The notes: a model not told the origin generated them from the letters alone. DNA of 64,000 nucleotides from Lentzea waywayandensis (GCF_900115955.1 NZ_FOYL01000004.1:1-64000), one strand, 5' to 3'; positions 1 to 8,327 are shown, counted from the first letter of the stretch. Numbers and translations: made by a program.

Positions 1-701
1 CTGCGGGTCGCGAAGACCGGTCGCGCGTCGCAGACGGTGACCCGGTAGCCGAGGAACGCGCCGAGCCGGGCCATCGCGGCGGCGAAGTCGATCGCGCCGA
101 ACACGAGCATGCGCGGCGGCGGTTCGAACGAGTTCACGAACACGCTCATGCCCTCGCCGCGCCGCTGGCCGTCCGGTCCGTACTGGAGCACGCCGGTCCG
201 GCCCGAGGCCAGCATGCCGCGCGCGTCGTCCGTGACGGCGTCGTCGATCCGTGCGCTTCCCAGGCTGCCGTCACGGCGGTCCGGCCAGATGACCATGCGC
301 CGGCCGATGCCGTCCGGGTGCTCGATGACCGTCGCGACCGCCACCGGTTCCTCGGCACGCACCGTCTCCACGACCTCGGCGAGCTGCGGAAACGTGTCGG
401 CGCTGATCTTCTCGACGTAGATGTCGATGATCCCGCCGCAGGTCAGCCCCACTGCGAACGCGTCGTCGTCGCTCACGCCGTAGCGCTGCAGGACCGGGTC
501 GCCCGTCTCCTGCGCCAGGTCGTAAACGGCACCCTCGACGCACCCGCCGGACACGCTGCCGACCGCCTCGCCGTCCTGCGTCACGAGCATCGCCGCGCCC
601 GCCGGCCGGGGCGCCGAACTGAAGGTCGCGACCACCGTGCCGACGCCGACCGTCTCGCCGTTCGCCACCCGTTCGGCGAGGTCGTAGAGGACATCACGCA
701 C
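1..701 (-). CDS. XdhC/CoxF-family molybdenum-enzyme maturation protein (3' part cut by window edge)
   Basis: XdhC-family proteins bind molybdenum cofactor and help insert its sulfurated form into xanthine/CO dehydrogenase-type enzymes. About 233 residues are visible. The N-terminal XdhC/CoxI domain has the family motif SVSGGCVE near residue 50 and LTCGGIIDIYVE near residue 87. A Rossmann-like segment (LVFGAIDFAAAMARLGAFLG) starts near residue 200 and continues off the left edge. The GTG start is chosen because AAGGAGGT lies five bases upstream. It overlaps the stop of the VWA gene by eight bases, so the three genes MoxR-VWA-XdhC look translationally linked. This is the coxD-coxE-coxF arrangement of CO-dehydrogenase-like clusters; the enzyme subunits themselves are not in the window. 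Family assignment is firm, the exact client enzyme is unknown. Confidence 0.85.
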   Translation of the reverse strand, partial: MRDVLYDLAERVANGETVGVGTVVATFSSAPRPAGAAMLVTQDGEAVGSVSGGCVEGAVYDLAQETGDPVLQRYGVSDDDAFAVGLTCGGIIDIYVEKISADTFPQLAEVVETVRAEEPVAVATVIEHPDGIGRRMVIWPDRRDGSLGSARIDDAVTDDARGMLASGRTGVLQYGPDGQRRGEGMSVFVNSFEPPPRMLVFGAIDFAAAMARLGAFLGYRVTVCDARPVFATR

Positions 702-1668
702 GGCGCACCTCCTTCAGCAGTTCTTCCAAAGCGTGCACGCTGTGGCCCGCGACCATCGTGTCGACGTGCGGCAGTGCCGCCACCACACCGCTCTGCAACG
801 GCCGGTAGCCCGGTTTGCCCGCGTGCGGGTTGGCCCAGATGACCTTGTGGCTCACGCGTCGCAGCCTCGCCATCTCCGTCGCCAGCAGGCTCGGGTCGCC
901 GCGTTCCCAGCCGTCGCTGAACAGCACGACCACCGCGCCTCGTTGCCGCCACTGCTGGTTGAACCGGCGCAGCGCGTCGCCGAGCCGGGTGCCGCCCTCG
1001 TAGTCCGGGATCGCCCGTCCAGCGGCCTTCAACGCACGTTCGGGATCGCGTTCGCGCAGCTGACGGGTCAGGCGGGTGAGCCTGGTGCCGATCGTGCGGA
1101 CCTCGACGGGCATGGCGTGGGCGATGACGTGCGCGAACCGCAGCAGCGCGTCCGAGTAGGCGGCCATCGAGCCGGAGACGTCGATCAACAGCACGAGCCG
1201 GCGCGCCTTCACGCCGCGGCGGCGGTGGCGCGGCAGGGCGATCTCACCGCCGGTCTCGATCATCGCGCGCACCGTCCGGGCCAGGTCCATCCGGCCGCGC
1301 CGGGCCTTGCGGAGCCGGCGCGACCGTCTGCGCGGCGGGAGCGGAGTCAGCCTGGCGATCAGCGGTGCCGCGTCGAACTCGGAGATGTCCTTGTGCTTCA
1401 GCACTTCCACCTCGGACGCGGCCACGCCGACGGTGACCGAGTCGAGTTCGATCGTCGTACGTGGACGGGGCGGGGTGCCGCCGAAGTACGCCCGGTACGC
1501 GGCGTCGTAGCGCGGCAGGTCGTCCGGGTCGGCGCACAGCGTGAGGCGCCCGGCCCAGTAGAGGTCGACGTGTTCGGTGGCCCGCAGGAACGCCTGGACG
1601 CGGTCCGGCCCGCACGGGAGTCCGGCGCCCCGCAGGACGCGCGTGAACCCGACGCAGGCTTCCGTCAC
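694..1668 (-). CDS. VWA-domain protein, CoxE-like
   Basis: CoxE-type proteins pair with a MoxR ATPase to mature or activate metal-dependent enzymes. The 324-residue product has an N-terminal CoxE region and a basic linker (residues 112-127). A von Willebrand A domain follows, with an intact MIDAS motif DVSGSM at 163-168, a later GTR segment and SDGWERGD. There is no signal peptide or membrane segment, so it should be cytoplasmic. The GTG start is chosen because it overlaps the stop of the upstream MoxR gene as GTGA; the open frame runs on upstream but only inside the MoxR gene. The 3' end overlaps the XdhC start by eight bases. Context and domain order match coxE of molybdenum-hydroxylase maturation clusters. 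Confidence 0.88.
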   Translation of the reverse strand: MTEACVGFTRVLRGAGLPCGPDRVQAFLRATEHVDLYWAGRLTLCADPDDLPRYDAAYRAYFGGTPPRPRTTIELDSVTVGVAASEVEVLKHKDISEFDAAPLIARLTPLPPRRRSRRLRKARRGRMDLARTVRAMIETGGEIALPRHRRRGVKARRLVLLIDVSGSMAAYSDALLRFAHVIAHAMPVEVRTIGTRLTRLTRQLRERDPERALKAAGRAIPDYEGGTRLGDALRRFNQQWRQRGAVVVLFSDGWERGDPSLLATEMARLRRVSHKVIWANPHAGKPGYRPLQSGVVAALPHVDTMVAGHSVHALEELLKEVRRA

Positions 1669-2495
1669 CCCACGATTGTGCTCCCGATCACGCGCTCCGC
1701 GTCCTCCCGGTACTTCAGGACCGCCCCGAGCGTCGTCGCGTCCGGTTCGGTGCGGCCCAGCGCCTGGAGCGCCCGCGCCCAGTCCAGCGACTCCGCGACG
1801 CCCGGCGGCTTCAGCAGATCGAGGCCGCGCATCTTCTGGACGGCCTCCGCGACCTTCCGCGCGAGCCGTTCGTCCAGGCCAGGAAGGGTGCGCCGCAGGA
1901 TCGCGACCTCGCGGTCGAGCGTGGGGTGCTCCAGCCAGTGGTAGAGGCAGCGGCGCTTCAGCGCGTCGTGCACCTCGCGGGTCCGGTTCGAGGTCAGCAC
2001 GGTCAGCGGCGGCGTCGTGGCCCTGATCTCGCCGAACTCGGGGATGCTGACCGCGTTCTCGGACAGCACCTCGAGCAGGAACGCCTCGAACTCGTCGTCC
2101 GCCCGGTCGATCTCGTCCACGAGCAGCACGCACGGCGCGCTCTCCAGTGCCTGCAGCAGTGGCCGGGCCAGCAGGAACCGTCGCGTGTAGAGGGACGCCT
2201 CGTCCACCTCGCCGCGGGTCTCCAGGACGCGCAGGTGCATGAGCTGACGCGGGTAGTCCCAGTCGTACAGGGCCTGCGTGGCGTCGATGCCCTCGTGGCA
2301 CTGCAACCTGATCAGCGGGACGTCCATCGACTTGGCCAGCGCCAGCGCGAGCGAGGTCTTGCCGGTGCCGGGCTCGCCTTCGAGGAACAGCGGCCGTCCC
2401 ATCGCGACCGCGAGGAACGCCGCCGTGGCGATCCCGCCGTCCGGCAGGTACCCCGCGCGGTCGAGCCCTGACGCGAGCTCCTCAGGGGACTCCAT
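1665..2495 (-). CDS. MoxR-family AAA+ ATPase, CoxD-like
   Basis: MoxR ATPases are chaperone-like remodelling machines that work with VWA proteins. The 276-residue product has Walker A GEPGTGKT at 40-47, Walker B VLLVDEIDRAD around 123-133 and the sensor-1 segment LTSNRTRE near 167. The length is normal for the family. It is the first gene of the three-gene MoxR-VWA-XdhC unit and overlaps the VWA gene by four bases. Only 29 bases separate its ATG from the divergent VOC gene, so both promoters must lie in or next to that gap. The protein probably powers cofactor insertion into a molybdenum enzyme, inferred from the XdhC neighbour. Confidence 0.9.
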   Translation of the reverse strand: MESPEELASGLDRAGYLPDGGIATAAFLAVAMGRPLFLEGEPGTGKTSLALALAKSMDVPLIRLQCHEGIDATQALYDWDYPRQLMHLRVLETRGEVDEASLYTRRFLLARPLLQALESAPCVLLVDEIDRADDEFEAFLLEVLSENAVSIPEFGEIRATTPPLTVLTSNRTREVHDALKRRCLYHWLEHPTLDREVAILRRTLPGLDERLARKVAEAVQKMRGLDLLKPPGVAESLDWARALQALGRTEPDATTLGAVLKYREDAERVIGSTIVG

Positions 2496-2524
2496 GAGCC
2501 TCAGAGTACGACTACGGTGGGGAA

Positions 2525-2908
2525 ATGGGTTCGATCAAGCAGATCCAGGTCACGTTCGACTGCGCGGAACCACAGCGCGTCGCCCAGTTCTGGAGCGAGG
2601 TGCTGGGCTACGAGACACAGCCGGAGACCGACGGTTCGTGGTCCGCCTGCAACGACCCGTCCGGCGTGGGCCCGCGACTGTTCTTCCAGCGCGTTCCCGA
2701 GAGCAAGACCGTGAAGAACCGGGTCCACCTCGACGTGCGGGCCGGCACCGGAATGGTGGGCCGCGACCGCCTCGCCGCGCTTCAGGCCGAGCGTGCACGG
2801 CTGGAGGCGATCGGCGCGGTGTGCGTGCGCGTCATGGTGGCCGACGAGGAGAACGAGTCGTGCATCGTGATGCAGGACGTCGAGGGCAACGAGTTCTGCC
2901 TCGACTGA
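2525..2908 (+). CDS. VOC-superfamily (glyoxalase/bleomycin-resistance-like) protein
   Basis: This 127-residue protein has the vicinal-oxygen-chelate fold signature in actinobacterial form. It opens with IQVTFDCAEPQRVAQFWSEVLGY, has RVHLDVRAG mid-chain, and ends with MQDVEGNEFCLD, which carries the usual C-terminal metal-ligand Glu. The His of the VHLDV segment and this Glu are typical metal ligands. Proteins of this subgroup (often labelled Glyoxalase_6) have no settled substrate. The ATG is preceded by a purine-rich GGTGGGGAA. It is divergent from the MoxR gene and is followed by the PspC gene 84 bases downstream on the same strand. Substrate unknown. Confidence 0.82.
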   Translation: MGSIKQIQVTFDCAEPQRVAQFWSEVLGYETQPETDGSWSACNDPSGVGPRLFFQRVPESKTVKNRVHLDVRAGTGMVGRDRLAALQAERARLEAIGAVCVRVMVADEENESCIVMQDVEGNEFCLD

Positions 2909-2992
2909 ACCCTGGGGTCCGGCCCCGGGATCAGGGTCGGGTTCGGGGTGGTCACCGATGTGCCGAGGCTCGGAAACGACGAATCTTGAGCC

Positions 2993-3223
2993 ATGACGAA
3001 CAACGTGCTCAACGAAGCCACTGACCAGGTCAAGAAGCTCCGCAGGAGCCGCAGCGACAAGATGATCGCCGGCGTCTGCGGCGGTCTCGCCAAGATGATC
3101 GGTGTGGACGCCGCGATCCTGCGGATCATCCTCGTGGCGGCGACGCTGCTCGGGTTCGGCACCGGAGCGATCCTCTACGTCGCCGCCTGGATCCTCATGC
3201 CCGAGGAAGACGCGGCCGTGTAA
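2993..3223 (+). CDS. PspC-domain small membrane protein
   Basis: The 76-residue product is essentially one PspC domain: KKLRRSRSDKMIAGVCGGLAKMIGVDAAILRIILVAATLLGFGTGAILYVAAWILMPEE. It carries the typical GVCGGLA motif near residues 28-34 and one strong membrane segment (about 43-67). PspC domains act in envelope-stress signalling in enterobacteria; many actinobacterial copies like this one are stand-alone and uncharacterised. It ends six bases before the convergent hexosaminidase gene, with no obvious terminator between the two. Confidence 0.88.
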   Translation: MTNNVLNEATDQVKKLRRSRSDKMIAGVCGGLAKMIGVDAAILRIILVAATLLGFGTGAILYVAAWILMPEEDAAV

Positions 3224-3229
3224 GCGTGA

Positions 3230-4597
3230 TCAGCGTGGAAACCCGGGAATGCCAGGTAGTCGTTGCCAGGGGTGGGGACCGGTGAGGGGCCGGTACTCCA
3301 CCCCGAGGGCATCGAGCCTCGGGAGATGGTGTTCCTGGAGCCGTCGCACGAACTCAGGATCTTTCTCCGCCGGGGACCACACGACCTCGGCGAACGCGGC
3401 CAGCCTCGGGAACGCCGCGTAGTCCACCCGCCGGGCCGAGTCGAGGTGCTCGGTCCAGATGTTCGCCTGCGCGCCCAGCAACCGCCCCGGCTCCTCGCCG
3501 GTGAGCCCGGCAGGCACCGGATCCCACGCGTAGACGTCCTCCAGCGTGGTCACCGTCCCCACCGGGATCGGTTCGTCCGGCGACGCCGACTGCCGGTAGT
3601 CCAGATAAACGTGCTGCTCAGGGCACATCACCACGTCGTGGCCCTCGCCCAGTGCCGTGATGCCGCCCTCGACCCCGCGCCAGGACGCGACGACCGTGCC
3701 CGCCGGCAACGGTCCCGACTCGAGGATCTCGTCCCACCCGTACGGCCGCCGTCCGGCCCGCACGATGTGCTTCGCGATCGCCCTGACCAGTTCGCCGTCG
3801 TGGCCGGGAGCCTCGTCGCCGCCGAGTCCGATGATCTCCGCCGGGAAGACGTCCATCAGCTCGTCGAACACGTTCCGATAGAAGTCCACTGTGGACTCCT
3901 CGGTGTTGAGCACGCGTTCGTTGACGCCCCAGTCGGTCCAGACGCCACCGCCGTGCACGCCGAGTTCCGGATAGGCCGCGATCGCCGCCTGCGAGTGGCC
4001 GGGGATGTCGATCTCCGGGATCACCGTGATGTACCGCTGGCGGGCGTACTCGACGATCTCCCGCAGGTCTTCCTGCGTGTAGAAACCGCCGTGCGGCCTG
4101 CCTTTCATGCCCGCGGAGCGCCGGTCGCCGAACCGCGAGTCCTCCCGCCACGACCCGACCTCGGTGAGCTTCGGGTAGCGCTTGCACTCGAAGCGCCAGC
4201 CCTGGTCGTCGGTGAGGTGCAGGTGCAGGACGTTGAGCTTGTGCACGGACAGCAGCTCGACGTACCGCAGCACCTCCCGCTTGGGCAGGAAGTGCCGCGA
4301 CACGTCGAGCATCACGCCACGCCACGGGAACCGCGGGTGGTCCACGATCTCGCACGCGGGGATGACCAGCGGTTTCTCCCCCGCCGCCCGGAACGCCTGA
4401 GCGCCCAGCAGCTGCCGCAGGGTCTGCAGCGCGTTCATCTCGCCGGCCGCGTCGTTCGCCTCGATCAGCACGCCGGCGTCGGACGAGAGCAACCGGTAGC
4501 CGCCGGGCGGGCCGTCGACGAGGACCGTCTGCCAGCCCTGGTACTCACAGAGCCTCCCGCCGTCCACATAGGACACCGGGCGCGGGAGGAGGTTCAT
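3230..4597 (-). CDS. Beta-N-acetylhexosaminidase, glycoside hydrolase family 20
   Basis: GH20 enzymes release terminal GlcNAc/GalNAc from chitin oligomers and glycans. The 455-residue product has a short N-terminal GH20b-like region. Its catalytic barrel starts at HPRFPWRGVMLDVSRHFLP and includes HLHLTDDQGWR, PEIDIPGHSQAA and the catalytic Asp-Glu pair in GLGGDEAPGH. The residue usually His in HxGGDE is Gly here. I see no signal peptide, so it looks cytoplasmic and would act on imported oligosaccharides. The ATG overlaps the stop of the upstream permease gene (ATGA), making it the last gene of the CutC/ABC/GH20 transcription unit. Two dre-type DasR sites upstream point to control by GlcNAc metabolism. 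Confidence 0.92.
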   Translation of the reverse strand: MNLLPRPVSYVDGGRLCEYQGWQTVLVDGPPGGYRLLSSDAGVLIEANDAAGEMNALQTLRQLLGAQAFRAAGEKPLVIPACEIVDHPRFPWRGVMLDVSRHFLPKREVLRYVELLSVHKLNVLHLHLTDDQGWRFECKRYPKLTEVGSWREDSRFGDRRSAGMKGRPHGGFYTQEDLREIVEYARQRYITVIPEIDIPGHSQAAIAAYPELGVHGGGVWTDWGVNERVLNTEESTVDFYRNVFDELMDVFPAEIIGLGGDEAPGHDGELVRAIAKHIVRAGRRPYGWDEILESGPLPAGTVVASWRGVEGGITALGEGHDVVMCPEQHVYLDYRQSASPDEPIPVGTVTTLEDVYAWDPVPAGLTGEEPGRLLGAQANIWTEHLDSARRVDYAAFPRLAAFAEVVWSPAEKDPEFVRRLQEHHLPRLDALGVEYRPLTGPHPWQRLPGIPGFPR

Positions 4598-5427
4598 CCC
4601 TTCACCGCCCCCGCGAGGCCGGACACCAGCCGGCGCTGCACGAGCACGAAGAAGATGAGCACGGGAATGGTCATCAGGGTGGAGCCCGCCATGATCGCGC
4701 CCCAATCGTTCTGGTCGGGTTTGACGAACACCTGAAGAGCCAGAGGCAGGGTCTGGTTCTCCACGGCCGAGATGATGAACGTCTTGGCGAACAGGAAGTC
4801 GTTCCAGGCGTGGATGAACGACAGCACCGACGTCGCCACCAGGCCGGGCGCGACGAGCGGGAACAGCACCTGCCACAGGAACCGGAACCGCGAGGCGCCG
4901 TCCAGGGTGGCGGCCTCCTCCAGTTCCACCGGCACCGCGGCGACGAAGCCCCGCAGCATCCAGATCGCGAACGGCAGGCTGAAGGCCAGGTGCACCAGCA
5001 CGAGCGAGCCCAGGTGGTTCAGGCCGAACACCGGGACGCTGTCGCCGACCGACCGCATCAGGAAGAACAGCGGCACGGTCAACGCCTCGACCGGGACCAT
5101 CTGCACGACCAGCAGCATGATCAGCAACGTCGTGCGGCTGCGGAAGCGGAACCGGGTCAGCGCGGTCGCCGCCAGGAACGAGATCAGGATGCTCAGGAAC
5201 ACCACGATCACCGCGACGATGATGCTGTTCAGGAAGTAGCGCCCGAAGTTCGCGACCGTCAGCGCCCGCGTGAAGCTGTCGAGCGTCGGCCGCGTCGTCC
5301 ACGGCACCGGGTCGGCCGAGATGATCTCGTCCTCCGGCTTGAACGCGGACAGCACCATCCAGAACAGCGGGAACGCCACCACCGCGGCGATGATGAGGAC
5401 GAAGCCCTCGGTCAGCCAGCGCCTCAC
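4594..5427 (-). CDS. Carbohydrate ABC transporter permease (MalG/DasC type)
   Basis: This is the second membrane subunit of a CUT1-family sugar importer, 277 residues with six predicted helices. The EAA loop, which docks the ATPase, is EEAATLDGASRFRFLWQVLFPLVAPGL, roughly residues 180-206. The GTG start overlaps the stop of the first permease (GTGA) and its own stop overlaps the GH20 start, so translation is probably coupled along the row. No ATPase gene is present; in Streptomyces such importers share the ATPase MsiK. The substrate is probably GlcNAc or chitobiose-like sugar, inferred from the GH20 neighbour and dre sites. Confidence 0.9.
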   Translation of the reverse strand: MRRWLTEGFVLIIAAVVAFPLFWMVLSAFKPEDEIISADPVPWTTRPTLDSFTRALTVANFGRYFLNSIIVAVIVVFLSILISFLAATALTRFRFRSRTTLLIMLLVVQMVPVEALTVPLFFLMRSVGDSVPVFGLNHLGSLVLVHLAFSLPFAIWMLRGFVAAVPVELEEAATLDGASRFRFLWQVLFPLVAPGLVATSVLSFIHAWNDFLFAKTFIISAVENQTLPLALQVFVKPDQNDWGAIMAGSTLMTIPVLIFFVLVQRRLVSGLAGAVKG

Positions 5428-6308
5428 AGGACCTCCCCCGACCGCCGCAGCGCGCGGAGGTAGAACATCGTGATTCCCAGCAGCAGCACGGTCATCACGA
5501 CACCGATGGCCGCGCCCAGTCCGTACTCCGACGCCGCGAACGCCTGCTGGTAGGCGTAGACGTTGAGCACGAGGTTGCGCCCGGCGATGCCGCCGCCGTT
5601 GGTCATCACGTAGATCTGCGTGAAGACCTTGAAGTCCCAGATGATCGACTGGATCGTCACCACGAGGATGATCGGCTTCAGCAACGGGAGCGTGACGCTC
5701 CACGCCGTGCGGAACGCCGACGCGCCGTCGAGTGCCGCGGCCTCCAGCACCTCGCCCGGAATCGCCTTGATGCCCGCGAAGAGCGTCACCATGACGAACG
5801 GGAACGAGCACCAGATCACCTGCGCGGCAACGAGTCCGAACGCCGTCCACTTGTCGAACGTCCAGGAGAAGCCCTGGATGCCCAGGACCTCGTTCACGAA
5901 CCCGAAGTTCGCGTCGAACAGGAAGAGCCAGATCGTCGAGCCGGCGACGGCGGGCGTGGACCACGCGCCGAGCGCCGCCAGGAACAACGTCATCCGTACC
6001 CAGGTGCGGACCCTCGTGGCGAGGATCGCGAGAAACGCGCCCACAAGCAACGTGCCGACCACGCAGACCGCCGCGAAGGCGACGGTCTGCCCGAAGACAC
6101 CCCAGAACTGCTGGTCTCCCAGCAGCTTCTGGTAGTTCCCGAGACCGAGGAACTCGAGCGGCGCGCCGCCGCTGACCTGTTCCTGGCCGTAGTCGTAGAG
6201 CGAGATGAGCACCAGCTGGTAGATCGGGTAGGCCAGCAGGCCCCCGAGTACCAGCAGCGCTGGAGCCAGGTAGGCGAACGCGGTCCGCCCCTGGCCTTTG
6301 GCGGTCAT
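5424..6308 (-). CDS. Carbohydrate ABC transporter permease (MalF/DasB type)
   Basis: First membrane subunit of the same CUT1 importer, about 294 residues. It starts MTAKGQGRTAFAYLAPALLVLGGLLAYPIYQLVLISLYDY and has the EAA loop EVLEAAALDGASAFRTAWSVTLPLLKP near 190-217. The ATG used lies two bases after the lipoprotein stop; a GTG six bases further upstream, overlapping that stop, is equally possible. The long upstream extension of the reading frame lies inside the lipoprotein gene and is not used. Together with the adjacent lipoprotein and second permease this forms one importer lacking only the ATPase. Confidence 0.9.
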   Translation of the reverse strand: MTAKGQGRTAFAYLAPALLVLGGLLAYPIYQLVLISLYDYGQEQVSGGAPLEFLGLGNYQKLLGDQQFWGVFGQTVAFAAVCVVGTLLVGAFLAILATRVRTWVRMTLFLAALGAWSTPAVAGSTIWLFLFDANFGFVNEVLGIQGFSWTFDKWTAFGLVAAQVIWCSFPFVMVTLFAGIKAIPGEVLEAAALDGASAFRTAWSVTLPLLKPIILVVTIQSIIWDFKVFTQIYVMTNGGGIAGRNLVLNVYAYQQAFAASEYGLGAAIGVVMTVLLLGITMFYLRALRRSGEVL

Positions 6309-6310
6309 GC

Positions 6311-7588
6311 TCACGACGTGAAGGCCGCGTTCATCGTCTTGGCGGCGTCCGCGGTGGCCGTGTCGACGTTCTTCGCGCCGGTGACGATCTCCTGGAGCAT
6401 CGTCGGCACCACGGTCTGCGCCTCGATCTTCGCCCACGCCGGCGTGACGGGGACGAACTTCGTGCCGGACTGCAGGGTCTTCGTGAACGGCTCCAGGAAC
6501 TTGTCGGAGTCGCTGACCTGCTTCTGCACGTCGCTGAACGTCGGCAGGTTGCCCATCGCCGTGTACATCTTCTGCTGGTACTTCTTCGACGCGAGCAGCT
6601 GCGTGAACTCGTTCGCGAGCGTCTTGCGCTGCGTGCCCTTCAGGACGCCGAGCAGGTTGCCACCGGCGAACGCGGGCGCGACCGAGCCCTTCGTCTTGCC
6701 CGGCAGCGGCACGACGCCGTACTTGCCCGCGGCGGAAGACGCGTCGACGGACTTGCGGTTGAAGTCGCCACCGATGGTCATCGCGGCCTTGCCCGCGCGG
6801 AACGCCTCGACGCTCGCGTCGCCGCCGTTGCCCGCGCAGGTGGCGGGCGGGCAGATGTCGTCCTTGATCAGCTCGGTGTACTTGGCGACCCCGGCCTTGG
6901 CCTCGGCGCTGTCGATCGTGGCGGTGAACTTCCCGCCGTCGGACTTGGCGATGTCCCCGCCCTGCGCCCAGATGAACGGCAGCGCGGCGAACAGGTACTT
7001 GCCGCCGGCCGAGATGCCGATCAGCTCGGGCTTCTTCTGACGGATCTCACGAGCCGTGGTCGCGATCTCGTCCAACGTCGTCGGCGGCTTCAGGCCGAGC
7101 TCGGTGAACACGTCCGTGCGGTAGTACAACGCGCGCACGCCGACGAACCACGGCACGCCGTACGTCTTGCCGTCGACCTTGGCCGTGTCGAGGATCGACG
7201 GGACCAGGTCCTTCGACTCGTCCCACTTGCCCAGGTCGAGCTCCGAGAAGCCGCCGGCGGAGACGTAGCCCGCGAGGTCGGTGTTGCCGAACTCGGCGAC
7301 GTCGGGAGCGCTCTTCGGGTCGCTGAACGCGGCCTTGAAGCGCTCCGCCCGGCTGGACACCTGGATGTACTGGACATCGACGGTGACCCCGCTGTGCTTG
7401 CCCTGGAACTCGGAGATCGCCTCCTTCACCACGGCTTCCTTCGGACCTCGGTTGACCTCGTCGAACAACCAGACCCGCAACTGCCCGGTCTGCTCGTCGG
7501 TGCCAGAGTTGGTCGGTCCTGACTGCACCGGTGCGCACGCGACCACCGCGCCCACGCCCAGCACGGCCACAAGTGCCTTCAGCCTCAT
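6311..7588 (-). CDS. Sugar-binding lipoprotein of a CUT1 ABC importer
   Basis: Extracellular solute-binding protein, family 1, 425 residues. The N-terminus is a lipoprotein signal (MRLKALVAVLGVGAVVAC) with the acylated Cys at residue 18. A Ser/Thr/Gly-rich linker follows, then the periplasmic-binding fold (LRVWLFDEVNRGPKEAVVKEAISEFQ). ATG is preceded by GGAGGG. A perfect 5-bp inverted repeat (TTGCA-N5-TGCAA, 7602-7616) sits just upstream of the ribosome-binding site. A dre-type DasR site (7662-7677) sits about 75 bases upstream, at the end of cutC. It resembles NgcE/DasA-type GlcNAc or chitobiose receptors by context; the ligand is not proven. Confidence 0.9.
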   Translation of the reverse strand: MRLKALVAVLGVGAVVACAPVQSGPTNSGTDEQTGQLRVWLFDEVNRGPKEAVVKEAISEFQGKHSGVTVDVQYIQVSSRAERFKAAFSDPKSAPDVAEFGNTDLAGYVSAGGFSELDLGKWDESKDLVPSILDTAKVDGKTYGVPWFVGVRALYYRTDVFTELGLKPPTTLDEIATTAREIRQKKPELIGISAGGKYLFAALPFIWAQGGDIAKSDGGKFTATIDSAEAKAGVAKYTELIKDDICPPATCAGNGGDASVEAFRAGKAAMTIGGDFNRKSVDASSAAGKYGVVPLPGKTKGSVAPAFAGGNLLGVLKGTQRKTLANEFTQLLASKKYQQKMYTAMGNLPTFSDVQKQVSDSDKFLEPFTKTLQSGTKFVPVTPAWAKIEAQTVVPTMLQEIVTGAKNVDTATADAAKTMNAAFTS

Positions 7589-7601
7589 CGCGCCCTCCGC
7601 A

Positions 7602-7616
7602 TTGCATATAGTGCAA
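7602..7616. promoter_or_regulatory. Inverted repeat upstream of the ABC operon
   Basis: TTGCATATAGTGCAA: two perfect 5-bp arms around a 5-bp AT-rich centre. On the minus strand it lies 13 bases before the ATG of the sugar-binding lipoprotein, next to its GGAGGG. The AT-rich centre reads CTATA on that strand and could be part of a -10 element, which would make the repeat a repressor site. It is unrelated in sequence to the dre sites, so a second regulator may act here. Confidence 0.45.
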
Positions 7617-7661
7617 CAGCCATTCCACAGGAAGCAACGTGACTGTAGAACGGACTAGGGC

Positions 7662-7677
7662 AAGGGTCTAGACCAGA
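7662..7677. promoter_or_regulatory. Predicted DasR operator (dre), upstream of ABC/GH20 operon
   Basis: AAGGGTCTAGACCAGA matches 13 of 16 positions of the Streptomyces dre consensus A(C/G)TGGTCTAGACCA(C/G)T, with a perfect 10-bp core palindrome GGTCTAGACC. It overlaps the stop codon of cutC and lies upstream of the sugar-binding lipoprotein gene on the minus strand. A DasR gene is in this window at 40226-40981. Expected effect: repression relieved by glucosamine-6-phosphate, as known for DasR. Confidence 0.75.
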
Positions 7678-8327
7678 CGATTCACCCATTCCCTGACCGA
7701 TGCGGAATCGACCGGTCCGTCCCAGCCGGACGGACGGACCGCGCTGCCGACGTGAAACCCGTTCACGCCCGCTACCAGCAGTTCCGGGACGTGACGAACC
7801 TGGAGACCGCCACCGACGAGCAGAGCGGGCGGAGCCTGGGTGACCAGTTTCTTCAGGTTCTCGATTCCGTCCTCGACGCCCTTGGCGCTGCCGGCGGCGA
7901 GCACCGTGTCGCAGCCGAGGGTCTGCACGATCCCCCAGGACCGGAAGACGTCGTTCGAGTTGTCCAGCGCGCGGTGGAAGGTCCACGCGCAACCCTCCAG
8001 CTCGGCGATGAGGTTGAGCGTGACGCCCTCGTCGATCTCACCCTCCGCGTCGAGGAAGCCGAGGACGAACTCGGTGGCGCCGGCCTCCCTGAGTTCCCAC
8101 GCCTGCCGGCGCAGCTGCTTGAGGTTGCCCGGCGCGAACCCCTTGGCGTCCCTGAGCATCACGCGGACGGGGATGTCCACGGCGCTTTGGACCTCTTTGA
8201 AGGTGGCGACCGACGGCGTGAGCCCGTCCGAGGCCATGTCGGCGACCAGTTCGAGCCGGTCAGCGCCTCCCGCCTGCGCGGCGACGGCATCCTTCACGTC
8301 CAGTGCGATCACTTCGAGAATCGGCAT
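7668..8327 (-). CDS. cutC: CutC-family protein
   Basis: The 219-residue product is a full-length CutC-family TIM barrel: MPILEVIALDVKDAVAAQAGGADRLELVADMASDGLTPS at the N-terminus, then PVRVMLRD, TFHRALDN and GGGLQ. CutC was named for copper tolerance in E. coli, but copper binding and function are disputed. Here the gene heads a unit with a sugar ABC importer and hexosaminidase, and a 14-bp dre palindrome covers its ATG. That context argues for a role in amino-sugar metabolism rather than copper. Its stop overlaps a second dre site in front of the importer genes. No copper-binding Cys/His cluster is evident. Family assignment is firm; the function is unknown. Confidence 0.88.
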   Translation of the reverse strand: MPILEVIALDVKDAVAAQAGGADRLELVADMASDGLTPSVATFKEVQSAVDIPVRVMLRDAKGFAPGNLKQLRRQAWELREAGATEFVLGFLDAEGEIDEGVTLNLIAELEGCAWTFHRALDNSNDVFRSWGIVQTLGCDTVLAAGSAKGVEDGIENLKKLVTQAPPALLVGGGLQVRHVPELLVAGVNGFHVGSAVRPSGWDGPVDSASVREWVNRLV

